Below, piece after piece: positions 16,235 to 23,448 of a stretch of DNA of 29,903 nt. The notes beneath the pieces were generated by a model. It was not told where the DNA came from, made no database searches, and was given only the letters and a program-made list of their open reading frames with translations. This stretch comes from a virus. A program made the translations under genes and the position numbers. The stretch covers positions 1-29,903 of IMG/VR virus record IMGVR_UViG_3300046656_000241. One strand, written 5' to 3'. Position 1 is the stretch's first letter, and the number at the start of each line of letters is the position of its first letter.

Positions 16235-16517
16235 GCGCTTTCCCTTTCGCCGGTATTAACTTATACTCATTTATGCCATCTTTCACATACCTCCGGAGAA
16301 CTATATGGCCGCCGAATTTCTGTTTCCGGAAGTCACAAAGGCGCGCCAAGACAGACTGCCTATTCGCGCTCTCGACATCCTCTGCGATGTCCCCAAGCGT
16401 ATGCCACTCCCCATCTGACATATAGTCCCAGACGCGGTTGAATAGGACGCCTAGTCTGGGCCCATCCCTCCCGTGTTCATAGGTCTCGCCGTCAAAAGTT
16501 TGTCCCTCATAGCTCAT
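16065..16517 (-). CDS. Winged-helix-like DNA-binding protein
   Basis: 150 residues. Residues 1-90 follow a pattern common in phage genomes: GQTFDGETYEHGRDGPRLG, then a helix RVWDYMSDGEWHTLGDIAE, a recognition region with SVLARLCDFRKQKFGGH, and a YVKDGINEYKL wing. The rest is a Pro/His/Ala-rich tail reading beneath the Fis-like gene for 170 bases and is probably less important. ATG overlaps the stop of the ATPase gene. It likely regulates transcription, and its own promoter-like site is just upstream. Confidence 0.7.
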   Translation of the reverse strand: MSYEGQTFDGETYEHGRDGPRLGVLFNRVWDYMSDGEWHTLGDIAEDVESANRQSVLARLCDFRKQKFGGHIVLRRYVKDGINEYKLIPAKGKAHEQTNGSPAGVGAPVPQDAHRAPCVEHILPGHHTQDGAERAPQATEAARCHPAAQT

Positions 16518-17413
16518 GGCCGTTTCACTCCCATGGCATCAAAGATCGCCAATAGCCCGGTGTCAATGGGCTGCTCACCAAGACCGGCCAAGTCCGCGAC
16601 CGGGAGCTTGGTGGTCTGATCCTCTCGCGCCAGGGCCGAGAGTGTCCGCTTCACCTTACCATTCCCAATGCTCTTAACCTCAGCCGCGATGACTATAGGG
16701 AAGTGCCCAGCGATGTGCTGAGGCAACTGGCGGCCCACGGCGGTCGGGAATAGCTTCGTGGGGATAAGCTCGGCCTTCTCCGCCTTGAGTTGCTTGGTCA
16801 GGTCACTGTCACCGTCCTGCTCACCCTCGGGGCCGATGGGCTTGAGATGGGCAATCGCGATGAAGTGATGCTTGTTATACATCGAGGTACAGCGACTTAA
16901 GAACTGCTCGACGTTGTTCGCGGCGACGCCCCAGACCGCGCGGGTCGTGTTCATCACCGTCTTGTTCATAGCTGCGCGAGCATATGCCATACTAGCCGAG
17001 CTGATCCCTGTGATACCGTCAAGTACAACAATGGTATCAGAACCCCAATCTTTGCTAGCTCCAAGGCTAGTCCATCGCCCGCCGGCCTTATCAACCACCT
17101 CACCATTAGGGTCCGGATACTTCCAGTCGTCCAGTGCGCGCCACGCATTCGGGAAAGCTGTTGGCATTCCCACCGGCGCAATGACCGCACCTTGGAGTGA
17201 AAGCTTGTCCTCAAAGCTGATGTAATCAATGTTCCCCCTGAGTTCTGGTTTGGTGTACTGGATGACGCTCTCTGGATTGCCGTCAAAGTCAATAATCCGG
17301 AGCTTAAACCCCGCATTCACCAGGGCCGCGAGGGCTCCGGTCTTGCCCGCTCCCGGGTACCCCGCTATTAGCCCCCTGAACAGTGGGCTTTCGTTCGCTT
17401 GTGCTCCATTCAT
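16514..17413 (-). CDS. RecA-like/Sak4-type AAA ATPase (single-strand annealing recombinase family)
   Basis: 299 residues. Walker A is GYPGAGKT (18-25), a hydrophobic strand ending in Asp (RIIDFDG, 39-45) follows, and Walker B is TIVVLDG (127-133). A strand ending in AHLKP comes near 200-205, where RecA-type proteins have their sensor segment. Length and order resemble phage Sak4 ATPases, known to promote single-strand annealing with an SSB partner. The gene is linked to the nuclease upstream and the winged-helix gene downstream by ATGA overlaps, and GGAGG precedes its ATG. A recombination or recombination-dependent replication role is likely. Confidence 0.82.
   Translation of the reverse strand: MNGAQANESPLFRGLIAGYPGAGKTGALAALVNAGFKLRIIDFDGNPESVIQYTKPELRGNIDYISFEDKLSLQGAVIAPVGMPTAFPNAWRALDDWKYPDPNGEVVDKAGGRWTSLGASKDWGSDTIVVLDGITGISSASMAYARAAMNKTVMNTTRAVWGVAANNVEQFLSRCTSMYNKHHFIAIAHLKPIGPEGEQDGDSDLTKQLKAEKAELIPTKLFPTAVGRQLPQHIAGHFPIVIAAEVKSIGNGKVKRTLSALAREDQTTKLPVADLAGLGEQPIDTGLLAIFDAMGVKRP
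16538..16566 (-). promoter_or_regulatory. Sigma-70-like promoter for the two DNA-binding genes
   Basis: TTGACA, a 17-base spacer and TTTGAT lie on the minus strand inside the end of the ATPase gene, with an expected start about 14 bases before the winged-helix ATG. It shares the 11-base stretch CATTGACACCG with the promoter at 16018-16047. The -10 is only a 4/6 match. Confidence 0.5.
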
Positions 17414-18696
17414 ACTGTGCCTCCATTTTGACTGAACAAAAGATTGTTGTCTGGATCAACAATTCCGCTAGGTGCCTTATCGCCCAATGGGGCATCTGGC
17501 TGTCGTTCATTATCTGGAAGTAGGTGCTGTCGATCCACCCGTGGACCCGGCCCAGGTCTAGCATCAACTGGTTCTTGTTGTCTAAGCAATGGGTTCCATC
17601 GGGCTCTGGCGAACTTGGCGGCAAGCAGTGTTTCATGGGAGCTATCCGGGGTTGCACAGATTTCTTTGAACTGACAGAGGTAACAACTCGCGCGGTTCTT
17701 GGGCCAGTAACCCGCCCGGGCATACTCAATCGCCTGCCTGATCCAGACCTGGAGTTCCTGTACTAGCGCGGCCCGCTGCTCGTCGGTCTTGCGAAATTGC
17801 TGGTTGGCAAAGCGCACCCCGCCTACCAGCGTTTGGATGCCCTCAATCGCGACGCCCCGGTAGGGCAAGACGTCGCGAAAGAGTTCGGCACCCGCTAAAT
17901 CATAGATGCTAACCTGTATGTCCGGCGCGAACGGTGCGAAAAAGCTCCGGCCCAGGGTGTGTTTCGTCGTCTTGTAGTCGGTGACAAACGCCTCGCTCTC
18001 AAGGCTACCCAACGCTTTAACAGCGTCGAACCAGCCACAAAGGTAAAACACCTTTCCGTCCTGTTGAAACAGGGGAAGGGTCCACGGCACTTCCACCAGG
18101 GCGCGGTGCGGGCCATTCTCAATCTCTTGCCACGACAGGGGCTTGAGGTAACCATTCTTTACTTCCTCAGCATACCAGACAATGAGTCGAACAAGCTGAT
18201 AGCGGTCCTTGACCGGGTTAATGGCCATCCATTGGTCCCAAGTCTTGCACGGAGAACCGCAAGTGCCACAGGTCTCAGGACCCGGGGCTGCCCAAAATTT
18301 GCCCTTGAAAGCGTAGGGGCACTTAGCGCGATTGCCTTTCTCATTCTTATACAGGGCCTCTCCCCCACACGCCCATACACGTTCGTAAGAGCCCAGGCGC
18401 GGGCCTTGGGCATCGGCATCCCATGACAGTTCCAATACACGGCGTAAAGCAGCGCGGAGGGCCTGTTCATGCGACAGATTATCTTCGATAATGCCCTTGT
18501 AGAGTGTTTCAAGCCCCTCCCCGGCGATGCGGCCAAACTCAAGGTCAATCTTTTGGCCAATGGTCTGCCACCCCCGTATATTATTGAGATAGTATCTATA
18601 CGGACAGGCGAGTAGATTGCGAAACGCAGTGCTGTCCCAATATCGCTGGAGGCTCGGGTTTTCATCGTCCCATACCGTCGTTGGCCGTTCACTCAT
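17410..18696 (-). CDS. Fe-S PD-(D/E)XK nuclease (Cas4/RecB-like)
   Basis: 428 residues. The N-terminal LLACPYRYYL (28-37) places C31 as first ligand, and C338, C341 and C347 near the end supply the other three, the arrangement of 4Fe-4S PD-(D/E)XK exonucleases. The catalytic core reads GWFD (221-224), VTDYKT (238-243, D240 and K242) and QVSIY (261-265). An extra Cys-rich insert (C126, C143, C146, C150) may bind zinc. The last 60 or so residues are Pro/Arg/Asp-rich. Such enzymes resect DNA ends; next to a Sak4-like ATPase this points to a two-gene recombination module. Its stop forms ATGA with the ATPase start. Confidence 0.85.
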   Translation of the reverse strand: MSERPTTVWDDENPSLQRYWDSTAFRNLLACPYRYYLNNIRGWQTIGQKIDLEFGRIAGEGLETLYKGIIEDNLSHEQALRAALRRVLELSWDADAQGPRLGSYERVWACGGEALYKNEKGNRAKCPYAFKGKFWAAPGPETCGTCGSPCKTWDQWMAINPVKDRYQLVRLIVWYAEEVKNGYLKPLSWQEIENGPHRALVEVPWTLPLFQQDGKVFYLCGWFDAVKALGSLESEAFVTDYKTTKHTLGRSFFAPFAPDIQVSIYDLAGAELFRDVLPYRGVAIEGIQTLVGGVRFANQQFRKTDEQRAALVQELQVWIRQAIEYARAGYWPKNRASCYLCQFKEICATPDSSHETLLAAKFARARWNPLLRQQEPVDARPGPGPRVDRQHLLPDNERQPDAPLGDKAPSGIVDPDNNLLFSQNGGTV

Positions 18697-18862
18697 AGTC
18701 GCCCGCCTTTAACTTGCGCTTAGTCTCAGTCCTGCCAGGGACCAACCGCTTGGGCGCTCTCACCCTTAGCCGCAGCGTGGGTTGAGATAGCGCCTTTGCG
18801 ATTGGGTTTTTAACCCTGGTCCGCGACGACCCCGGCTTCGTCCGTTTCCTCGACCCCGTCAC
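18689..18862 (-). CDS. Small highly basic protein (GTG start)
   Basis: 57 residues from the GTG at 18862, chosen because GGGAGG lies 6 bases before it. It is very Arg/Lys-rich throughout, with a central KNPIAKAL segment and an acidic last three residues, and may bind nucleic acid. It overlaps the preceding gene by 53 bases and the nuclease start by 8. Family not recognised. Confidence 0.5.
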   Translation of the reverse strand: MTGSRKRTKPGSSRTRVKNPIAKALSQPTLRLRVRAPKRLVPGRTETKRKLKAGDYE

Positions 18863-19034
18863 GGCGGGCCTCCCTTTGCTCGGCCTTAATCTGGAACTGT
18901 GCCCGCTCCGATCTACTGGCCGCGATAATGGCATCCAGGTCCGCGTCAGTGATCAGGGTAGGAGCCCTTCGCAGGCATTCGTCCAGAGTAGTGGCCCCTG
19001 GATGGGCCAAGGTCTCGTCAATGGGGTTAGGCAT
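18810..19034 (-). CDS. Small acidic helical protein
   Basis: 74 residues from ATG 19034, preceded by GGAG 8 bases away; an earlier in-frame GTG at 19073 is less likely. After a Pro-rich start the protein is helical, with an Asp/Ala-rich stretch followed by alternating Arg/Glu. It is the first gene after the promoter at 19183-19211, with a leader of roughly 140 bases. Function unknown; first-gene position suggests an early or regulatory product. Confidence 0.6.
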   Translation of the reverse strand: MPNPIDETLAHPGATTLDECLRRAPTLITDADLDAIIAASRSERAQFQIKAEQREARRDGVEETDEAGVVADQG

Positions 19035-19141
19035 GGGGTTTCTCCGATTTGGGGCTAACAAGTCACGCTGCACCGTTCTTTCGCAGATTACGCTCAGGTG
19101 TAGGGTTAGCCTTCCTTACGACCTAGCTTTTTTAGTACCGC

Positions 19142-19156
19142 CGCCTTACAAAGGCG
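19142..19156 (-). repeat. Short perfect hairpin in the leader RNA
   Basis: CGCCTT and AAGGCG pair exactly around a 3-base loop, about 20-34 bases downstream of the predicted start of the 19.2 kb promoter. No T-run follows on the minus strand. It could stabilise the leader or affect early elongation. Confidence 0.5.
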
Positions 19157-19174
19157 CTCGTCGTGATCCTGCAC

Positions 19175-19202
19175 TTGGGCGGAATTTAGCACATCCGCCC
19201 AA
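19175..19202. promoter_or_regulatory. Candidate operator: perfect 9-bp inverted repeat over the promoter
   Basis: TTGGGCGGA and TCCGCCCAA are exact reverse complements separated by 10 bases. The element covers half of the promoter spacer, the whole -10 and the predicted start site, so a dimeric protein bound here would block RNA polymerase. The winged-helix or Fis-like protein encoded downstream is a possible ligand. Confidence 0.65.
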
Positions 19203-19211
19203 ACTCGTCAA
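19183..19211 (-). promoter_or_regulatory. Sigma-70-like promoter of the recombination operon
   Basis: TTGACG, a 17-base spacer and TAAATT lie on the minus strand in the 181-base gap between the 170-residue gene and the 74-residue gene. The expected start is near 19176. Transcription would run through the small proteins into the nuclease, ATPase and downstream replication genes. Confidence 0.75.
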
Positions 19212-19215
19212 TGCG

Positions 19216-19728
19216 TCAAGCTGTCGCACCGTTCGGCGGGGCGCGGCCTACCCGCTTGAACCACGGCAGGGCGTTGAACTCCTGCATCGCCTTCTCGCGG
19301 GCCTTCTTCCGTTCCTTAACCGCCTTCTCTTCCTTCTCTTTCTTCTCAGCCTCTTCCTTGGCCTTCTGCTCTGCCTGCCACCGGGCTAGGCGCTCAAGCA
19401 GTGTCTCGGTCGGAGACTTAGCACTCGGGAGCTTACCCTCTTCCTTGAGCCGAAGCGCCTGCCTATGGCGCATTTCCGCGATCTTATCCTGGATCGGGTT
19501 ACCCGTAGCCTTAGGCGGATCGTCCGGGGCTGGGGGCTTGGGCTCCTCTTTCTTAGCCACCACGGGAGCGGGGGGATTGTCTCTGATCTCATATCCCAAG
19601 ATACCCTTGATCCCGGCACTAGCAAGGAACTTCTCCATATCCGTATTCATCACGTCGAAGGTCTTATAGACGCCGGGCTGGTTAGCCTCATCGTCCGGAG
19701 CCTCGACCTGGATTATCATTCTAAGCAT
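19216..19728 (-). CDS. Hypothetical protein with Lys/Glu-rich coiled coil
   Basis: 170 residues. Residues 1-50 look folded, with beta-like MIIQVEAP and an amphipathic helix. A Pro/Lys/Ala linker follows (about 52-75), then a helix, and residues about 108-155 are a continuous Lys/Glu/Ala helix, probably a coiled coil or single helix. The stop lies just before the operator-promoter region. No family recognised. Confidence 0.6.
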   Translation of the reverse strand: MLRMIIQVEAPDDEANQPGVYKTFDVMNTDMEKFLASAGIKGILGYEIRDNPPAPVVAKKEEPKPPAPDDPPKATGNPIQDKIAEMRHRQALRLKEEGKLPSAKSPTETLLERLARWQAEQKAKEEAEKKEKEEKAVKERKKAREKAMQEFNALPWFKRVGRAPPNGATA

Positions 19729-19734
19729 CTTACC

Positions 19735-20067
19735 CTACCTTCTCTCGGCGATGTACTCAAACCCGAATAGGGGGTGCCGCCGTTGTATGAGCGACACCAA
19801 CCCGCCTTCGTGTGCCGCGAATGCGGCCTCTGCTAATGCTTCGGCAAGCCGAGAATACTGCCAAGCATTTTCGACGCCCATAGTCTCGCTAAAGGCGCCC
19901 TCCCTGGCCGCGGATAGGTGCCCTAGCCAGTAGGTGCACCGATCCGAGCGATTGGCCAGTTGCAGCCAGTAGTAGAATTGGTGCGTATTTAGCACCTCTA
20001 CATGCTGCGACCTGGTTGATTGTCTAACCAAGTAAAAGTCTTTGTGCTCGGGTCGAATGTCCACCAT
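19735..20067 (-). CDS. Small phage protein of the FYYWLQ...FEYIAER type
   Basis: 110 residues from ATG 20067, or 86 residues from a GTG at 19995 two bases after the phosphatase stop; the open frame extends further upstream but overlaps the phosphatase heavily. The conserved-looking part begins at QFYYWLQLANRSD, contains GHLSAAREGAF and a helix, and ends in VSLIQRRHPLFGFEYIAER. I recall many short phage proteins with this layout, all of unknown function. The start is the uncertain point, not the gene. Confidence 0.6.
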   Translation of the reverse strand: MVDIRPEHKDFYLVRQSTRSQHVEVLNTHQFYYWLQLANRSDRCTYWLGHLSAAREGAFSETMGVENAWQYSRLAEALAEAAFAAHEGGLVSLIQRRHPLFGFEYIAERR

Positions 20068-20951
20068 TCGCCTTGCACGAATACTACTCGCTTCGTCCCG
20101 CCACTCATCAAATCGTCGATGGTTTCCGGCGGGAACTTGGCGTTTGGGTATAGCTTCTTCTGGTCGCGGACCCACTTCTTGTACTTCCTTATCGACATAC
20201 TCACGCACTTCTTGGTCGGTGTCCATTTTCCACCCTGTACTACTGAGGCAAAGCCCCGGGGCCGGGCCACTACTTTGACCCCAGTCATCTTGGCGATATA
20301 GTCACACTGTTCCTGGCACTCCACCACATTCCTGCAGTAGTTAGCCCGGAGCCAAGTCACCGGGCACTGGTCGCCACACCAGCCATTCATGGCCGCGAGT
20401 ATGCTGGCCGCCGTCCCGGTCCGCCCATGGCCGCCGACACAATGCACGATAACATCGCCGGTGATTTTACGCAATGCGACATTCAGTCGCGCCCACCAGC
20501 GGCGGTCCAGCGTGGGGATGCCGTAGTCGGGCCAATCCACCACAATCTGCGGTGTCGGCGCATGTTCCTCGAACAAGTCGGCCGGCAGCACTTTCTTGGC
20601 GCCCTCATTGCCGACCACAGTCCCGGCCCGCTCCTGAGGCAGGGCCCAAGGCGCGTCTCCGGCACAGTTGATGATAAGGCGAACCGGGCGGGTACCATCC
20701 CCAATGCAGCCCCCATTGCGGAGATTGTTGGAGATGGCGGCCTCGCGGCCCACCCAGACCGTAGCTTTGCCCGCCTTGCCGATGGGGTATAGCCCATAGT
20801 GGCACTGTTCCTGCGCGGACCCTCCTGTATATGGCATCATTGTGGTTTTTCCTACCGTTCCTGTGTATTGGCCAACGCAAGTCTTGGCCTTGTAGCAATC
20901 AGCCTTGTAGCACTGAAGGCCGTGTGTGGTGCATTTGATCCCGAGCGTCAT
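19998..20951 (-). CDS. Protein tyrosine/dual-specificity phosphatase-like protein
   Basis: 317 residues. VIVHCVGGHGRTG (167-179) is the P-loop signature of Cys-dependent phosphatases, with C171 and R177 in HCX5R spacing. WPD at 140-142 matches the loop that supplies the general acid. The N-terminal 50 residues hold five cysteines, and more cysteines (C192, C196, C206, C211, C216) follow the P-loop, so metal binding is possible. The C-terminal part is Lys-rich with WWTFDPSTKTFTWLD near the end. Known members remove phosphate from Tyr/Ser/Thr, nucleotides or lipids; which applies here is open. ATGA overlap couples it to the PEP-utiliser-like gene. Confidence 0.8.
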   Translation of the reverse strand: MTLGIKCTTHGLQCYKADCYKAKTCVGQYTGTVGKTTMMPYTGGSAQEQCHYGLYPIGKAGKATVWVGREAAISNNLRNGGCIGDGTRPVRLIINCAGDAPWALPQERAGTVVGNEGAKKVLPADLFEEHAPTPQIVVDWPDYGIPTLDRRWWARLNVALRKITGDVIVHCVGGHGRTGTAASILAAMNGWCGDQCPVTWLRANYCRNVVECQEQCDYIAKMTGVKVVARPRGFASVVQGGKWTPTKKCVSMSIRKYKKWVRDQKKLYPNAKFPPETIDDLMSGGTKRVVFVQGEWWTFDPSTKTFTWLDNQPGRSM

Positions 20952-23029
20952 GTGCTGGTCTCAGTATTGAGCTGATAAAGCGGCTTGGGTTTCTTGGCTA
21001 TGATACTCTCATAGGTCTCGGTCTGCATGGGCTCCCATGGCTGCTTGGGCTCCATAACCCACTTAACCTTGGGCGCCTTGCTCTTGCTCTTGGTCTTCTT
21101 CTTAGACCCCGTGCTGAACATATCCTGCAGCGCGTTGATTTCTTTCTGCGCCTCTGCCTGGAGCTTCGCCTTATGCTTGGCTTGGGCCTTGATACCCTTC
21201 AGGTTCATGTTGCTGATCATCCCGGCCTCACTGAGCTTGTCGCCTGTCGCCGGCTTGACGCCAGTGCAGATGAACATAGCTTGCGGAGAAATGAGGCCGA
21301 ATTGAGGCGTTTCGGCACAAGCATTGATCTCATCCCATTCCGCCCACTTGTCCAGCAACCGGCCGCCGTTGTGGGCCGCCGCTACACCCGCGTTATAGCA
21401 CATGAGCAGGGAGCCCCAACGCTTTTGTGTGGGGTGCCGCTCAAATGCGATAATGGCATCGCATAGCTCCATAGCAATCCGCGCGCTGGCCGCCCACTTC
21501 TTGCCGCCGAAGCTAGACAAGCCTTGGTCGCGGATTTCCTCACCATAGCGGTCAAGCTCCACAGCGCCATTGCCCCAATCGCCTTGGAAGTCCTGGCGAG
21601 CCCGGAAGGCCATCCCGCGCAGTGTGGGGATGCTATAGCGGTAGACCTTCTCCAGCACCTTCCCGCGCTCGACATCGAATGACGTCGGGCCCAGGCTCTT
21701 GCCTATGATCTTCTTCCACGGCAGCTTAGACTTGACCTTGGGGCTATGGGCCCCGGGGCCGCAGCGGTAGAAGTGCCGGGCCTCACCAACGCAGGCGGAG
21801 ACAAGCAGTCTAGCCATCATGCCCGCGCCAGCCATACGGAGCCATAGCAGGTGCGGGGCGTTACCCCAGGCGCTCAGGGAGTGGAGAACTCCCACGCTGA
21901 ATGCTGCTCGGCTCTTCTTGGCCCCCTCAATACGCCGTTTCGCGTACTTGGCCATGGCTTGGTAGTCTTTCTTGGTCAATTCCTTGACCTGTCCCTCATC
22001 CGGCTGGAGCACGGCCCCAAGCTCGGGCACCTTCTCGTCGGTCACGACCGCGAGCTTGCGCGCCAGCCCATGCACCGCGAAGTGCGAAGCCAGGGAGCCC
22101 CCAGGGAGGTACACAACTGTGCCCTCGCAGGCCGCGAGCACAACCTTTTCCCAATGCAGCAAGTCCTCAGTCGCAGGCGTGATCACGCCCTTGACCTCGT
22201 AGTCCTTTCGCGGAATGTAGTTCCCACCCACGGGAGTGTCCGCGGGACCATCGCGCACCTGGACTAGGACGCTCTTGCCCTTGTTCTCGACAATCTCCAG
22301 ATAGGCCGAACCCTTGATATCCTCTTGGTACGTCCAGTTGAGCGAGCGCATCTGCTTTGTCAGGCTCTTTTCCCCTTTGGGAACCGGAATGAGGCACTGC
22401 TCGCCCTTTCCAGACGTGACGCCATCATTCCCCTTGGCCCAGACAACGCCCGCGTCATTGGCCACGGCCGAGGCTTCGCCAGTCAGGGGGCGCATAATCA
22501 TCATTTCCCCTTGTGGATCGGCCCGGAGGGTTTCGCACAGCAAGTCCAGGGCTTCGCCCTTGTTCTGCACAACCCGCGACTCCACAAACCCATGGCGGGG
22601 CCGCACTGGGCAGGGACGCGCGAAGGCCGGGAACTCGATTTCCTCTCCCACAGATTGCTGCGGGAGCACAGCCTCAATCCTGGCCACCTTGAGCCAGTAC
22701 GGGCCCTGGTATTGCAGCGCACTATCCGCACTGGACAATCCTCTCGCCTTCTGCGAGCGCAGCTTTGTCTTTCCTCTCCCTGTCTCGAAGTCCACGAACA
22801 ATGCTTTCCCAGCCTCGACCGGGCCATTCCTTTCCTCGAACTCTCTGACCATTTCCTTTGCTGTCTTAATCTCCGGCAGCATTTTCATGGCCTCAGCCTT
22901 TCGCACTTCCTCAGCGCGAAGCTCGACACAGTTATTGCACTGACACGGGCCCTTGTCGATATAGATCAATTTCACCGGGTCCCAGTGATACTGATTGCTT
23001 GTGTGCATCGACACGATGTACTTGTCCAC
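20948..23029 (-). CDS. PEP-utiliser-like protein with phosphohistidine (swivelling) domain
   Basis: 693 residues from a GTG at 23029 preceded by GGAG; the frame is open further up, but that region is non-coding and repeat-bearing. C29, C31 and C34 form a small Cys knot. Residues about 130-215 (ARPCPVRPRHGFVESR at 137-152 and KGNDGVTSGKGEQ at 199-211) could be a reduced ATP-grasp nucleotide-binding part. At 310-329 comes GG..ASHFAVHGLARKLAVV, closely matching the GG..SHAAI.AR..G.P.VV pattern of PEP-utilising enzymes, with H316 at the phosphorylated position. A long helical region and Lys-rich tail follow. Enzymes with this domain relay phosphate from ATP or PEP to a substrate. First gene of the leftward operon, coupled to the phosphatase. 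Confidence 0.6.
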   Translation of the reverse strand: MDKYIVSMHTSNQYHWDPVKLIYIDKGPCQCNNCVELRAEEVRKAEAMKMLPEIKTAKEMVREFEERNGPVEAGKALFVDFETGRGKTKLRSQKARGLSSADSALQYQGPYWLKVARIEAVLPQQSVGEEIEFPAFARPCPVRPRHGFVESRVVQNKGEALDLLCETLRADPQGEMMIMRPLTGEASAVANDAGVVWAKGNDGVTSGKGEQCLIPVPKGEKSLTKQMRSLNWTYQEDIKGSAYLEIVENKGKSVLVQVRDGPADTPVGGNYIPRKDYEVKGVITPATEDLLHWEKVVLAACEGTVVYLPGGSLASHFAVHGLARKLAVVTDEKVPELGAVLQPDEGQVKELTKKDYQAMAKYAKRRIEGAKKSRAAFSVGVLHSLSAWGNAPHLLWLRMAGAGMMARLLVSACVGEARHFYRCGPGAHSPKVKSKLPWKKIIGKSLGPTSFDVERGKVLEKVYRYSIPTLRGMAFRARQDFQGDWGNGAVELDRYGEEIRDQGLSSFGGKKWAASARIAMELCDAIIAFERHPTQKRWGSLLMCYNAGVAAAHNGGRLLDKWAEWDEINACAETPQFGLISPQAMFICTGVKPATGDKLSEAGMISNMNLKGIKAQAKHKAKLQAEAQKEINALQDMFSTGSKKKTKSKSKAPKVKWVMEPKQPWEPMQTETYESIIAKKPKPLYQLNTETST

Positions 23030-23159
23030 GTCACTCACTCCTACCGTTGTTTGCGGGGCCGCAGCCCGTCGCGTGGCGCAAATCAAGCACGCCGGCCGCC
23101 GGCTGTCGATGTGGCAGGATGTCGCAGGGTCGCGGCCCCGAGTTGCAGCGGCAGCTAGC

Positions 23160-23171
23160 GCGTTTAAACGC
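23160..23171. repeat. Palindrome GCGTTTAAACGC, copy 1
   Basis: Exact 12-bp palindrome, here extended to 14 bp by flanking C and G. It lies 131 bases upstream of the leftward PEP-utiliser-like gene in the divergent control region. Confidence 0.9.
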
Positions 23172-23186
23172 GGTGCCCCGGGCCGT

Positions 23187-23198
23187 GTGTTTAAACGC
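23187..23198. repeat. Palindrome variant GTGTTTAAACGC, copy 2
   Basis: One base differs from the other copies in the left arm; the GTTTAAAC core is intact. It begins 27 bases after copy 1, close to 2.5 helical turns. Confidence 0.85.
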
Positions 23199-23225
23199 AA
23201 ATCGCGACACCAGGGAGGGCCCCCG

Positions 23226-23241
23226 ATCACGAAAACGTGAT
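23226..23241. promoter_or_regulatory. Candidate operator ATCACG-AAAA-CGTGAT
   Basis: Perfect 6-bp inverted repeat with a 4-base centre, overlapping the end of the candidate leftward -10 and its expected start. A related ATCAC-N6-GTGAT site is at 29647-29662. Confidence 0.55.
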
Positions 23242-23268
23242 TTGACACTGTATATGCACCCCGGGCAA
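23240..23268 (-). promoter_or_regulatory. Candidate promoter for the leftward operon
   Basis: TTGCCC, 17 bases, then TCAAAT on the minus strand, giving a start near 23233 and a leader of about 200 bases to the GTG at 23029. The match to consensus is only moderate. Confidence 0.35.
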
Positions 23269-23448
23269 GTTCAGCGACGCCAGCCGACCGATGCGCTCCC
23301 CGCCTCACTCCCCTGAGGCCAGCGGAGCCCACGACCTCGGATTGGCAAGCCCCGGGGCCCTTGTTGCCCACGAGTTGCCCCGGGGCTACTTGACAACAGA
23401 GACCAAATCAGCGCAAGCCAAGGGCTTGACAACGAACGGAGACGTAAG

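Larger units (their letters stand above)
23030..23448. other. Divergent intergenic control region without genes
   Basis: About 420 bases between the leftward gene starting at 23029 and the rightward gene starting at 23449. It holds two copies of the GTTTAAAC palindrome, the ATCAC-N6-GTGAT palindrome, a promoter-like pair for leftward transcription, an 11-bp inverted repeat (AGCCCCGGGGC 23348-23358 with its complement 23377-23387) and two CTTGACAAC direct repeats (23389-23397, 23425-23433). A clear sigma-70 promoter for the rightward genes is not visible. Confidence 0.7.

Noticed and set aside
17304-17729. 141-residue frame across the nuclease/ATPase junction
   Set aside because: The nuclease frame ends with an exact ATGA overlap into the ATPase start, which explains the junction better.
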